This document shows, piece after piece, positions 18,793 through 26,423 of a stretch of DNA of 64,000 nucleotides (position 1 is the stretch's first letter; every line of letters starts with the position of its first letter). The position numbers and the translations under genes were made by a program. The DNA is from Ectothiorhodospira marina (GTDB lineage: Bacteria; Pseudomonadota; Gammaproteobacteria; Ectothiorhodospirales; Ectothiorhodospiraceae). The DNA lies in assembly GCF_900109495.1 (NCBI RefSeq), contig NZ_FOAA01000001.1, positions 434,001 through 498,000 of the forward strand. The letters run 5' to 3'. The notes below the pieces were generated by a model. It searched no databases. It was not told where the DNA came from and saw nothing but the letters and a program-made list of their open reading frames with translations.

Positions 18793-18878
18793 TTGCATCA
18801 CCTCAAGCGCATCGGTCGGCGGTATCCGCTGAGGCTGCCTGCCGCCGTGGTATCCATTTGGATTGATCCGATGGAATA

Positions 18879-18964
18879 TGGTGCCCGGAGCCGGACTCGA
18901 ACCGGCACGGCCTGAGGCCGAGGGATTTTAAATCCCTTGCGTCTACCCATTTCGCCACCCGGGC
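18879..18964 (-). tRNA. tRNA-Leu (anticodon TAA)
   Basis: Class II tRNA of 86 bases including an encoded 3' CCA. The acceptor arms (GCCCGGG and TCCGGGC), a D-arm, the anticodon stem AGGGA/TCCCT around the loop TTTAAAA, a long variable arm (CGGCCTCAGGCCG) and the T-arm GCCGG-TTCGAGT-CCGGC are all present. The anticodon reads UUA codons. Confidence 0.95.
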
Positions 18965-19123
18965 GGGGTGATTGCAGGTCCGGCACCTTACTCCCATGAT
19001 GCACCCGCAGGAGGGCAGTATAACGGCCCCGGCAGGCGGGTAAAAGCAATGGACTTAACCTAGAGCCCCTGATGCCGCTAACCTGAGGTGAGTGCCTTTC
19101 ATGACTGATCAAGGAAACAGAAG

Positions 19124-19813
19124 ATGAGTGCCAAATCCGAGAGTTTGATGAGGTTGGTGGCCCTGACCCGCGGTAGCGAGGAGGTGGGCCCGCTGCTGGC
19201 GGATTACGTACAGCGAAAATACCACGTCAAGGATATATCTTCCTTTATCTCCGGCGATGTGGAGGGGGTAGACGATAAGGAGGCTCTGTACGAGCAGTGG
19301 GCGCAATGGATTGAGAACGGTGAGTTGGATCGATTCGTCATTGATGAACCTCCCGAGGACCATGACGATGTCGACAATGGCCAGCCCTTTCAGGATCCCG
19401 AGGAGGCCTTGCTGGATATGGTGGAGGCTGAGTCCGAGCCCAAGCGCGAGTCGGCATCCACCCCCACTCCGTTGCACCCGGGAATGATTCCGGAAGCGGC
19501 GCCGGAGCCAGAGCCGGAGCCGGAACCAGATGCGACTCCGGAACCGGAACCGACTCAGGAGCCGGAGCCGACCATGACACCGCAGGATTCAGACGAGGAA
19601 GCAGACATGGCCGCAAAGCCGGAAAGTACATCGCAGCCCGAGAGCCCTTCCGAGGACCGCGCCTCCGCTGGCAGCCTGGACGCCATCGTGGCATCCATGA
19701 TCAGTGCGCGCCTGGAGGCATTGCCGCCGCCAGAATCACCTGTTTCGGAGGAGCGCATCCGCGAAATCGTTCGCGAGGAGGTGCGTTCCATGTTGCGAAA
19801 TATGCTGTCATAG
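19124..19813 (+). CDS. Acidic EP-repeat protein, unknown function
   Basis: Protein of 229 residues with no recognised domain. The N-terminal 75 residues look globular (LMRLVALTRGSEEVGPLLAD, then DYVQRKYHV). The middle is a disordered acidic Pro/Glu stretch with several EPEPEP runs. The C-terminal 45 residues predict as amphipathic helices (SLDAIVASMISARLEAL, then EERIREIVREEVRSMLRNML) and could be a coiled-coil or docking segment. No signal peptide or membrane segment, so it is probably cytoplasmic. AAGGAAAC stands before the ATG. Confidence 0.6.
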   Translation: MSAKSESLMRLVALTRGSEEVGPLLADYVQRKYHVKDISSFISGDVEGVDDKEALYEQWAQWIENGELDRFVIDEPPEDHDDVDNGQPFQDPEEALLDMVEAESEPKRESASTPTPLHPGMIPEAAPEPEPEPEPDATPEPEPTQEPEPTMTPQDSDEEADMAAKPESTSQPESPSEDRASAGSLDAIVASMISARLEALPPPESPVSEERIREIVREEVRSMLRNMLS

Positions 19814-19931
19814 ATGACGAAGGCACGAGACCTGCCGTCATCCCGCATTCGAGCGTCTGAATGCGCATGTTCCCGGGATTTCCTCTCCGGCAGAGGAGTA
19901 CACTGATGAACGGGTGGTGAGCCCGGTCTGT

Positions 19932-19980
19932 CAGGGCGCCCCGCATCCGGCGGGCGCCCTGTATACGGGCGCCCTGTATA
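19932..19980 (+). repeat. Hairpin with duplicated 3' arm (15-bp tandem repeat)
   Basis: CAGGGCGCCC (19932-19941) pairs perfectly with GGGCGCCCTG (19952-19961). The segment CGGGCGCCCTGTATA is exactly duplicated at 19951-19965 and 19966-19980, so the 5' arm has two alternative partners. It sits 36 bases before the transglutaminase-like gene. No T-run follows either arm. The rest of the 203-base gap shows no gene. Confidence 0.55.
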
Positions 19981-20016
19981 AATGGGTTGATGGCAACGAC
20001 CCCGGGAGGTCGAGCT

Positions 20017-20814
20017 ATGTGGTTGCGGGTGGGTTGTACCCTTGAGATGGACTTCCAGGTGGAAAGTCCCATGCTGTTGCTCATGCGGCCGCGCAGCGAT
20101 GCGCACCAATGGGTGGCGCAGGACCGCTATACCGTGTCGCCCGGCATGCCGATCGTCGAGTATACGGATATGTACGGTAATCTCTGGCAGCGACTGACGG
20201 CGCCTGCCGGCCACTTTCAGGTGCAGGTGCAGTCAGAGGTGCAGGTTCCCACCCGGTTGGAGCGGGCGCCGGGTGCGCCTTTTGTGCTGGTACAGGACTT
20301 GCCGGACCAGACACTCATGTACCTCACGCCGAGTCGCTATTGCGACTCGGATCGTTTGGGTCAGCAGGCCGCACAGATCGTGCGGGGCAAGATTCCGGGG
20401 TACGATCAGGTGGATGCCATCACTCGCTGGACCCATCGCCACATGACGTATCTCACCTATTCCGATCCTGCTCCGATCTCGGCGCGGGAGGCCATCGAGC
20501 GAGGCAACGGGGTTTGCCGCGATTTTGCCCAGGTGGGTATTGCACTGTGCCGGAGTCTGAGTATCCCGGCGCGCTATGTGGTGGGCTATCTGCATCGGTT
20601 GGAACCCATGGATCTCCATGCCTGGTTCGAAGCCTATGTGGGCGGGCAGTGGTTTACCTTCGACCCCACTCAGGCGGAAACGCAGGTTGGACGGGTACGT
20701 CTGGGGTATGGTCGTGATGCCTCCGATGTGCCGGTGTTCAACCAGTTTGGCCCCTTGGTGATCCCCTCTCGCATGGACGTATTCGTGGAGCAGATCGAGG
20801 ATCTGACCCACTGA
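20017..20814 (+). CDS. Transglutaminase-like cysteine protease-fold protein
   Basis: Protein of 265 residues with an N-terminal beta-sandwich (bacterial transglutaminase N-type) and a transglutaminase-like core. The Cys-His-Asp triad is seen in GNGVCRDFAQVGIALCRSL, DLHAWFEAYVGG and FTFDPTQ. Such proteins are often encoded in amino-ligase or proteasome-like loci, but none is present here and the substrate is unknown. The ATG at 20017 is chosen because GGAGGT at 20005-20010 precedes it with ideal spacing; earlier in-frame starts at 19987 and 19990 are not needed. Confidence 0.85.
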   Translation: MWLRVGCTLEMDFQVESPMLLLMRPRSDAHQWVAQDRYTVSPGMPIVEYTDMYGNLWQRLTAPAGHFQVQVQSEVQVPTRLERAPGAPFVLVQDLPDQTLMYLTPSRYCDSDRLGQQAAQIVRGKIPGYDQVDAITRWTHRHMTYLTYSDPAPISAREAIERGNGVCRDFAQVGIALCRSLSIPARYVVGYLHRLEPMDLHAWFEAYVGGQWFTFDPTQAETQVGRVRLGYGRDASDVPVFNQFGPLVIPSRMDVFVEQIEDLTH

Positions 20815-20882
20815 GCTGATCGCCCCCTCCCCTGGGTTGCCCCGTTAGCGAGGTTATCCCAAGGGCGGCAGCGGGGTGGCAT

Positions 20883-21227
20883 TCACTCCAATGGTTCCAC
20901 TTGATGCAGCTGCAGACTGCGCCCTTCTTCGGGGGCGTAGTGAAAACGGCCTGTCACCTTGACCGTCTCACCCAGGTGAGGGGCGATCATATCGTCCGGT
21001 TCAACCCCCACGCGACGCAGTTGCTCGTCCTCGATCCAGTAGTGCAGGGGGTCCTCCACGTAGCGCACCACACCCTGAGTGGTGATCATTTGGCCATCAT
21101 GGCTGGCGGGTTGGGACGCAAGTACCATCAGGGGGACTTGCGCGGCGGGCTCCTCTCCACCGCAGGCTGATAGCATCAGCCAGGTGGTGGCGGCGGCGAT
21201 CAGGGGTAGGGAACGGGCGAATCTCAT
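20883..21227 (-). CDS. Predicted lipoprotein with OB-like fold, unknown function
   Basis: Lipoprotein of 114 residues: signal peptide MRFARSLPLIAAATTWLMLS with lipobox LSAC and lipidated Cys22. The mature part has alternating beta-strand pattern (MITTQGVVRYVEDPLHYWI, then GETVKVTGRFHY) like small OB-fold nucleic-acid or cation-binding periplasmic proteins. Function is not known. It sits between two unrelated genes. Confidence 0.65.
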   Translation of the reverse strand: MRFARSLPLIAAATTWLMLSACGGEEPAAQVPLMVLASQPASHDGQMITTQGVVRYVEDPLHYWIEDEQLRRVGVEPDDMIAPHLGETVKVTGRFHYAPEEGRSLQLHQVEPLE

Positions 21228-21263
21228 AGGAACTCCTTAAGGAGGGGAGGGTAAGGGGTTGGG

Positions 21264-21752
21264 TCAAGCCCCGGCATTTCGTTGCAGCCATCGATCCAGT
21301 TGATTGGCAAAGGCTTGCCGGTCACCCTGGCTGAGGGCTGGCGGGCCGCCGGTGTCGACGCCGCTTGCCCGTAGGGTGTCCATGAAGTCTCTCATCTGCA
21401 AACGTTGGCGGATCGTGTCCCGGGTGTACAACTCACCACGCGGGTTGAGTGCCTGTCCCGCCTTGTCCAGTACCTCGGCGGCCAGGGGGATGTCGGCGGT
21501 AATGACCAGGTCCCCCGAGGAGATCCGGCGCACGATTTCGTTATCCGCCACATCGTAGCCGGATCCCACCTGTAGGGTTTTGATAAAGGGTGAACGCGGT
21601 ACCTGGATGAATTGGTTCGCTACCAGGGTGACGGAGATTCGGGTGCGTTGTGCCGCACGAAACAGGATCTCCTTGATCACCACGGGGCAGGCATCCGCAT
21701 CCACCCATATGCGAGGGCCGGGGTCGTGTGTAGCGGGTTGAATGGATGTCAT
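21264..21752 (-). CDS. yaiI: YaiI/YqxD family protein (DUF188, UPF0178)
   Basis: Protein of 162 residues of the UPF0178/DUF188 family, a PIN-like fold. The family motifs are [39 protein letters not shown] and [20 protein letters not shown]. The start is the ATG at 21752; the frame stays open upstream into unrelated sequence. Proposed nuclease-like function is unproven. Confidence 0.92.
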   Translation of the reverse strand: MTSIQPATHDPGPRIWVDADACPVVIKEILFRAAQRTRISVTLVANQFIQVPRSPFIKTLQVGSGYDVADNEIVRRISSGDLVITADIPLAAEVLDKAGQALNPRGELYTRDTIRQRLQMRDFMDTLRASGVDTGGPPALSQGDRQAFANQLDRWLQRNAGA

Positions 21753-21846
21753 TGCACCAGTGTAAACCACATTTCTGTTCAGGATCCCCTGTGATTGCCC
21801 TGACTCCCTGCATCCAGGGGGTGAAGCCCCCCTGGATGCAGGGGAG

Positions 21847-22599
21847 TTAAAGGGGGACTTCAGAGCGGCTTGCCTTGGCCTGGCATGCCTGAACCGCTTT
21901 GACCAGGTTGTCATTCGGGGCAGGGGCATGCCCCCAGCCATCCACATGGATCAACTGCTCCAAAGGCAATCGAGGGCGCCAGCCTGCGGCTTCCAGTTCA
22001 GGTTTGTCGTGGAAGTGGCTGACACGGCCAATACACAGATAGGCCACGGGGACGATCTCGTCAGGTAGATTCAGTACCTCGCGGATATCCTCCGGCCGAA
22101 AGATGCTCACCCAGCCCACGCCCAGCCCCTCGCTGCGGGCGGCCAGCCACAGGTTCTGCACGGCGCAGACCACACTGTAAAGGTCCATTCGGTGGTCGTG
22201 GGTGCGACCAATCACCACCGGGCCGGCACGCTCCCGGTCGCAGGTGATGCACAGATTGATGGGGGCATCCAGAATGCCCTCCAGGCGCAGACTGCGGTAG
22301 GTTTCCTGTTTCTCGCCTTCGAACATCCCCGCTGCCTCTTCATTGGCACGGGTGAACGCCTGATGCGCCCGATCCTTGATTTGCGGATCCTTGACGACCA
22401 CGAAACTCCAGGGCTGCATGTAGCCTACCGAGGGAGCAAAGTGGGCCGCCGTCAGGATCCGGGCCAGCATGTCATCGGGCACCGGGTCGGGCAGGAACTG
22501 CCCTCGCACGTCCCGCCGGCAGAGCATATTGCGGTAGATGGCCTCGCGTTCGGCCTGAGTGAAACGGTGAGGTTCGTGGTTTGAATCACCAGCCTGCAT
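21847..22599 (-). CDS. bluB: 5,6-Dimethylbenzimidazole synthase BluB
   Basis: Flavin-dependent enzyme of 250 residues that cleaves FMNH2 with oxygen to give the lower ligand of vitamin B12. Nitroreductase-like fold with typical BluB segments: [54 protein letters not shown] and [20 protein letters not shown]. The ATG at 22599 follows AGGGGAA. A cobalamin riboswitch lies directly upstream in the leader. It stands alone, without other cob genes. Confidence 0.95.
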   Translation of the reverse strand: MQAGDSNHEPHRFTQAEREAIYRNMLCRRDVRGQFLPDPVPDDMLARILTAAHFAPSVGYMQPWSFVVVKDPQIKDRAHQAFTRANEEAAGMFEGEKQETYRSLRLEGILDAPINLCITCDRERAGPVVIGRTHDHRMDLYSVVCAVQNLWLAARSEGLGVGWVSIFRPEDIREVLNLPDEIVPVAYLCIGRVSHFHDKPELEAAGWRPRLPLEQLIHVDGWGHAPAPNDNLVKAVQACQAKASRSEVPL

Positions 22600-22658
22600 G
22601 TTATTCCCCTTGTTCAAGCAGGTGGGACGGCAGCCCGGCCTTGCTGCCGCATAATGAA

Positions 22659-22839
22659 GCTGTCGGGCCGGTCTTCTGACTCGGGTTCGTCCCGTGGAAA
22701 CGCCTTCCCGCGCATGGCAGTGGCATGATGTCTCCGCGGTCCCCCTCACAGCGCTGGGCGCGTTGCGGACTCGGTGATCGTGGATCGATCACCCCACCGC
22801 ATTCCCGATTCTCCCGTGTAAAAACGGGCACCCGACAGC
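22659..22839 (-). ncRNA. Cobalamin riboswitch (leader of bluB)
   Basis: On the minus strand the leader shows the conserved AdoCbl aptamer parts in order: the closing stem GCTGTCGGG/CCCGACAGC (9 bp, perfect), GAATGCGGTG, TCCGCAACGCGCCC with CGCTGTGAGGGGG, the GCCACTG box in ATGCCACTGCCATG, and GGGAAGGCG. After it, CGGCAGC and GCTGCCG (within 22631-22649) can form a hairpin before the Shine-Dalgarno, a possible expression platform. It should repress bluB when cobalamin is abundant. Confidence 0.93.
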
Positions 22840-22860
22840 CGATGATGAATGGCGGGGTGC

Positions 22861-22866
22861 AGTATA
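22861..22866 (-). promoter_or_regulatory. Likely -10 box of the bluB leader
   Basis: TATACT on the minus strand, about 22 bases before the aptamer begins, which fits a transcription start at the edge of the riboswitch. A clear -35 was not found. Confidence 0.4.
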
Positions 22867-22949
22867 ACGGATAGTCTGCCTGGTTCGGCAGGATGTCCCG
22901 GGTGGAAACCGGTGCCCCATTTTCCAAAACCTGTCGGTATACTGGCCGC

Positions 22950-23591
22950 ATGGATGCGCCTACATTTGCCGTCACCGATGGCCCCCTGCTTCAACTGACT
23001 GGATTGCAATCCGATCACATGGGGCCGGTTGATTTGTCACTGGCGCCTGGCGAACTGTTGCTCATCGCCGGCCCCTCCGGAGCCGGCAAGTCGCTGCTGC
23101 TCAGGGCTATTGCCGATCTGGATCCCCTTCGTGGCCAGGTATGGCTGGACAACCAGTTGCGGGAAACCATTCTCCCCGCCCTTTGGCGCCGCCAGGTGGG
23201 GTATTTGCCGGCAGAGCCCGTGTGGTGGGCGGATACCGTGGATGCGCATTTCACGGGAGTTCAGGACGACTGGCTGGAGCAGTTGGGGTTCCAGTCGGAC
23301 GTGCGCCAATGGGAGGTGGAGCGCCTCTCCAGTGGCGAGCGTCAGCGCCTGGCCCTGGCCCGGATGCTCGGCAATGGTCCTCGAGTGTTGCTCCTGGATG
23401 AGGCCACGGCCAACCTGGATCCCGACAATACTCTGCGCATGGAGTCCCTGGTCAGGGGATATATGACTGAACGACAGGCCGGTGCCATCTGGGTCAGTCA
23501 TGATCATGAGCAGCGCCAGCGACTGGGTGGCCGTCTGCTGATGATGGAACTGGGGCGGCTGGCCGAACCCGCGCTGGAATCGAGGGCCTGA
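22950..23591 (+). CDS. fetA: FetA-type ABC transporter ATP-binding protein
   Basis: ABC ATPase of 213 residues, with Walker A GPSGAGKSLLL, signature LSSGERQRLALARML, Walker B VLLLDEATANLD and the switch His in VSHDHEQ. Together with the next gene it matches FetA-FetB (YbbL-YbbM), an iron exporter linked to oxidative-stress resistance in E. coli. The gene is directly followed, after two bases, by fetB. The start at MDAPTFAVTDG is preferred; an upstream in-frame start at 22893 is possible. Confidence 0.85.
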   Translation: MDAPTFAVTDGPLLQLTGLQSDHMGPVDLSLAPGELLLIAGPSGAGKSLLLRAIADLDPLRGQVWLDNQLRETILPALWRRQVGYLPAEPVWWADTVDAHFTGVQDDWLEQLGFQSDVRQWEVERLSSGERQRLALARMLGNGPRVLLLDEATANLDPDNTLRMESLVRGYMTERQAGAIWVSHDHEQRQRLGGRLLMMELGRLAEPALESRA

Positions 23592-23593
23592 CC

Positions 23594-24385
23594 ATGGAGG
23601 TGATACATCTTTCCCCCTGGGATCTGAGCATCGCTGCCCTGCTGGTCATGGCTTTGGCGCTGTTGACGAGCCGCGTGGGCATGGGCCTCTCCAAGGGCCT
23701 GCTGGTGGCAGCGACGCGCACCGTGATCCAGTTGCTGCTCATCGGACTGGTGCTGACCACCTTGTTCGAGCACGCTGCCTTGCATTGGGTGGCTCTGATG
23801 GCGCTGATCATGCTGCTGGTGGCGGGCCGCGAGGTAATGGCACGCCAGGCACGGCGTTTTCGGGGCTGGTGGGGATATGGCATTGGCACCTTGGCCATGT
23901 TCACATCGGCCTTTACTGCCACGATTCTGGCCCTCACGGTCATCATCAGCCCCGCCCCGTGGTGGGAGCCACAGTACGCTATCCCCCTGCTGGGTATGCT
24001 GCTGGGCAATACCATGACGGGCATTGCCCTGGGCCTGGACCGGCTCACCACCACGGCCTGGCAGCAGCGGCGCATGATCGAAGGGCGTCTGATCCTGGGG
24101 CAGACCTGGTCCGAGTCCATTCAGGATATCCGCCGGGATGCTGCCCGCAGTGGGCTCATGCCCATCATCAACGCCATGGCCGCTGCCGGTATTGTCAGCC
24201 TGCCGGGCATGATGACCGGTCAGATACTCGCCGGCACCCCCCCCATGGAAGCGGTGAAATACCAGATACTGGTCATGTTCCTGATCACCGCCGGCACGGG
24301 CTTTGGCACTTTGGGGGCCATCTGGCTGGGCGCCCGGCGCCTGTTCGACGAGCGCGAACGTTTGCGGCTGGATCGGCTGGCCTGA
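23594..24385 (+). CDS. fetB: FetB-type ABC transporter permease
   Basis: Membrane permease of 263 residues, UPF0014/FetB family, with about seven hydrophobic segments. Diagnostic sequences are LVAATRTVIQLLLIGLVL, MLLGNTMTGIALGLDR, and ARSGLMPIINAMAAAGIVSL followed by PGMMTGQILAGTPP. It forms a two-gene operon with fetA. Substrate (iron) is inferred from the E. coli proteins. Confidence 0.9.
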   Translation: MEVIHLSPWDLSIAALLVMALALLTSRVGMGLSKGLLVAATRTVIQLLLIGLVLTTLFEHAALHWVALMALIMLLVAGREVMARQARRFRGWWGYGIGTLAMFTSAFTATILALTVIISPAPWWEPQYAIPLLGMLLGNTMTGIALGLDRLTTTAWQQRRMIEGRLILGQTWSESIQDIRRDAARSGLMPIINAMAAAGIVSLPGMMTGQILAGTPPMEAVKYQILVMFLITAGTGFGTLGAIWLGARRLFDERERLRLDRLA

Positions 24386-24414
24386 CGAGGACCCCGCCCC
24401 CGGGAGCGGGGGCA

Positions 24415-25596
24415 TCAAGAGATTTGCCAGTCCACCACGGGGCGTTCGCTCAGCAGCCATGACCCCAGCCCAGCGACCACGAGTCCAACCAGGGCGAAGA
24501 GCATGAAGGTGGTCACATGGCCTTCCGTGCCGACAAGCCAGCCGGCCAGTGGAGAGCCGGCAACCTGGCCGATTGAGGTGGCGAGCAGGGGCACGACCGG
24601 GCCAAGGGATGGCGCCTGCTCCATGATCTGGATACTCCTGACCAGGTAGAAACCGGTGAGAGTCATGTATCCCACGCCGAACAGGGCCGCGGATGACAGG
24701 GCGAGAGCAAAGTTGCCTGGATCCCAGGCCAGTAGCGCGATAGAAGCCGACATCACAGTGAGGCCGGCAGCATGGCTAAGGGCCGGTCCGAAGCGAGAAA
24801 TGAGATCACCCGCACCGCCCCCCGCGATTCCTCCAATGCCCACGGCCAGCCACATCCAGGCGGTCTGGCTCGATGCCAGACCTCCAGAAGTGATCACCGC
24901 ATCGGGCGCGAACACCCAGTAGGCCGCGCTGACGCACCCCATGGCAAAGGCCAGTGAACTCAGCCGCCCGATGCCAAGCCATTGCATGCGACTCACGGGG
25001 GGAGGCGCTGGGCGAGATGGTGACGCTGTGGCAGGCCGATCCTCCCGAGGCAAATAGACGAGAGTCGCCAGGGCGCCTATGGCAGCCAGGGCGGCGAACC
25101 CCATATAGGCGCTACGCCAGGCCTCTGCCCAGATCAGCACGGCCGGCATGGCAAGTGCGATGCCCAGGCTGGTGCTGGCATTGATGGTGGCATTCACCCT
25201 CCCGCGAAGGTGGGGCACCACCACCCGGTGAACGGCCTCCGCCATGACAGGAGAGGACAATCCGGTGCTGATTCCACAGATCAGCACACCAACGGCCAGC
25301 AGCATGGATGTGGGTGCCTGAGCAATCGTGATCAGCCCCACCCCGGCCAGACTGGCGGCTGTTAGCGCTGCGTGTCGTACCCCGAGGCGACGGGTCATCC
25401 AGGGGGCGACAAGGATGGCGAAGACAAAACTCAGGAAGGGGAGGGCGCCGATGACCCCGGCCATGGTTGGCGTGATCGTCAGTTCGTTGCGCATTTCGGG
25501 CAGAAAGAGTCCGAATACGAAGCGAGCCAAGCCGTAGGTAATGGCGATGACCCCGCCGCCGAGGGTCGCCATGCCAAGAGGGGATAAGGGTTTCAT
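24415..25596 (-). CDS. MFS transporter
   Basis: Major facilitator protein of 393 residues with 12 predicted membrane segments; the loop motif between helices 2 and 3 is seen as APWMTRRLGVRHAAL. It resembles the YbfB/YjiJ-type or AraJ-type drug/metabolite exporters. The start overlaps the stop of the upstream TetR regulator by four bases, so the two form a self-regulated operon; the ligand is not predictable. Confidence 0.85.
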   Translation of the reverse strand: MKPLSPLGMATLGGGVIAITYGLARFVFGLFLPEMRNELTITPTMAGVIGALPFLSFVFAILVAPWMTRRLGVRHAALTAASLAGVGLITIAQAPTSMLLAVGVLICGISTGLSSPVMAEAVHRVVVPHLRGRVNATINASTSLGIALAMPAVLIWAEAWRSAYMGFAALAAIGALATLVYLPREDRPATASPSRPAPPPVSRMQWLGIGRLSSLAFAMGCVSAAYWVFAPDAVITSGGLASSQTAWMWLAVGIGGIAGGGAGDLISRFGPALSHAAGLTVMSASIALLAWDPGNFALALSSAALFGVGYMTLTGFYLVRSIQIMEQAPSLGPVVPLLATSIGQVAGSPLAGWLVGTEGHVTTFMLFALVGLVVAGLGSWLLSERPVVDWQIS

Positions 25597-26159
25597 CGAG
25601 TCTCGCTTTGCGCTGCCAACAGCAGGGTGTCAACGGCCGCCCGGGTGTCGGCCAGGGCCGCCTGCGTGCCCAGCAGGGCCACGGCGGTGTTGCTTCCTTC
25701 CAGTACCATGAAAAGCCGTCGCGCCAGGCCGTCGTGGTGATCCAGCCCATCGCGGGCCAGGCCGGCCTCAAGGCGCCCCAGCAGGTCGGCCTTGGCGGCA
25801 ACCGCCAGGGCATGAATCTCGGTGCTGTGTTCGGCGAACTCCCCCATGGCCTTGACCATGATGCAGCCATGCTGGCTGTGGTTTTCCAGCCAGCGGCCAT
25901 GGGCGTCCACCAGGGCCCGAGTGACCTGGCCCGGCACCGCGGAGGCCGTTGCCGTATCGAGGCTGGCCATGAAGCGTTCATGGCGCGTCGCCAGGACGGC
26001 GGCCACCAGGGCCTCCTTGGAGGCGAAATGGTTATAGAGCGTCATGCGCACCACCCCGGCGGCTGCCACGATGCGGTCGATTCCCGTGGCATGAAAGCCC
26101 TCTTCATAGAAGAGTCGCTCGGCGGTGGCGAGCAGTTGGTCACGTTTGGAGGCGGGCAT
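25593..26159 (-). CDS. TetR-family repressor
   Basis: Transcription regulator of 188 residues. The helix-turn-helix lies near residues 10-55 (RDQLLATAERLFYEEGFHAT, then GIDRIVAAAGVVRMTLYNHF). The C-terminal half is the ligand-binding helix bundle. It is in an operon with the MFS gene (ATGA overlap). A long A/T-rich palindrome just upstream is the likely operator. Confidence 0.92.
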   Translation of the reverse strand: MPASKRDQLLATAERLFYEEGFHATGIDRIVAAAGVVRMTLYNHFASKEALVAAVLATRHERFMASLDTATASAVPGQVTRALVDAHGRWLENHSQHGCIMVKAMGEFAEHSTEIHALAVAAKADLLGRLEAGLARDGLDHHDGLARRLFMVLEGSNTAVALLGTQAALADTRAAVDTLLLAAQSETR

Positions 26160-26168
26160 CGAGGATCC

Positions 26169-26196
26169 TATTTATATAGATCAGTCTATATAAATA
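26169..26196. promoter_or_regulatory. Palindromic operator of the TetR-MFS pair
   Basis: TATTTATATAGA and TCTATATAAATA form perfect 12-bp half-sites around a four-base centre, 10 bases ahead of the repressor start. Its position and symmetry fit autoregulation. It might also touch the promoter of the divergent molybdopterin oxidoreductase gene, which starts 228 bases away. The gap beyond it shows no other gene. Confidence 0.7.
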
Positions 26197-26423
26197 TGAA
26201 CGTCATGACTGGCGCTGTCAAAGGATTTCTTGGCCAGCTGCTTCCGGCAGGCACTGAGCGGTCCTTTTGAACTGGACGCAGCCTTGCTGCAGGGGCGTCT
26301 TGATGGCCGCAACGTCATCGCGGTCATTCGAATACGGGCTGTATCTCGCGCATACTCTCGACACTGGTTCAGAAACTTCCCAGCCCAGTGCCCCATTCGC
26401 GTTTCCCGAGGACGACCCATCCC

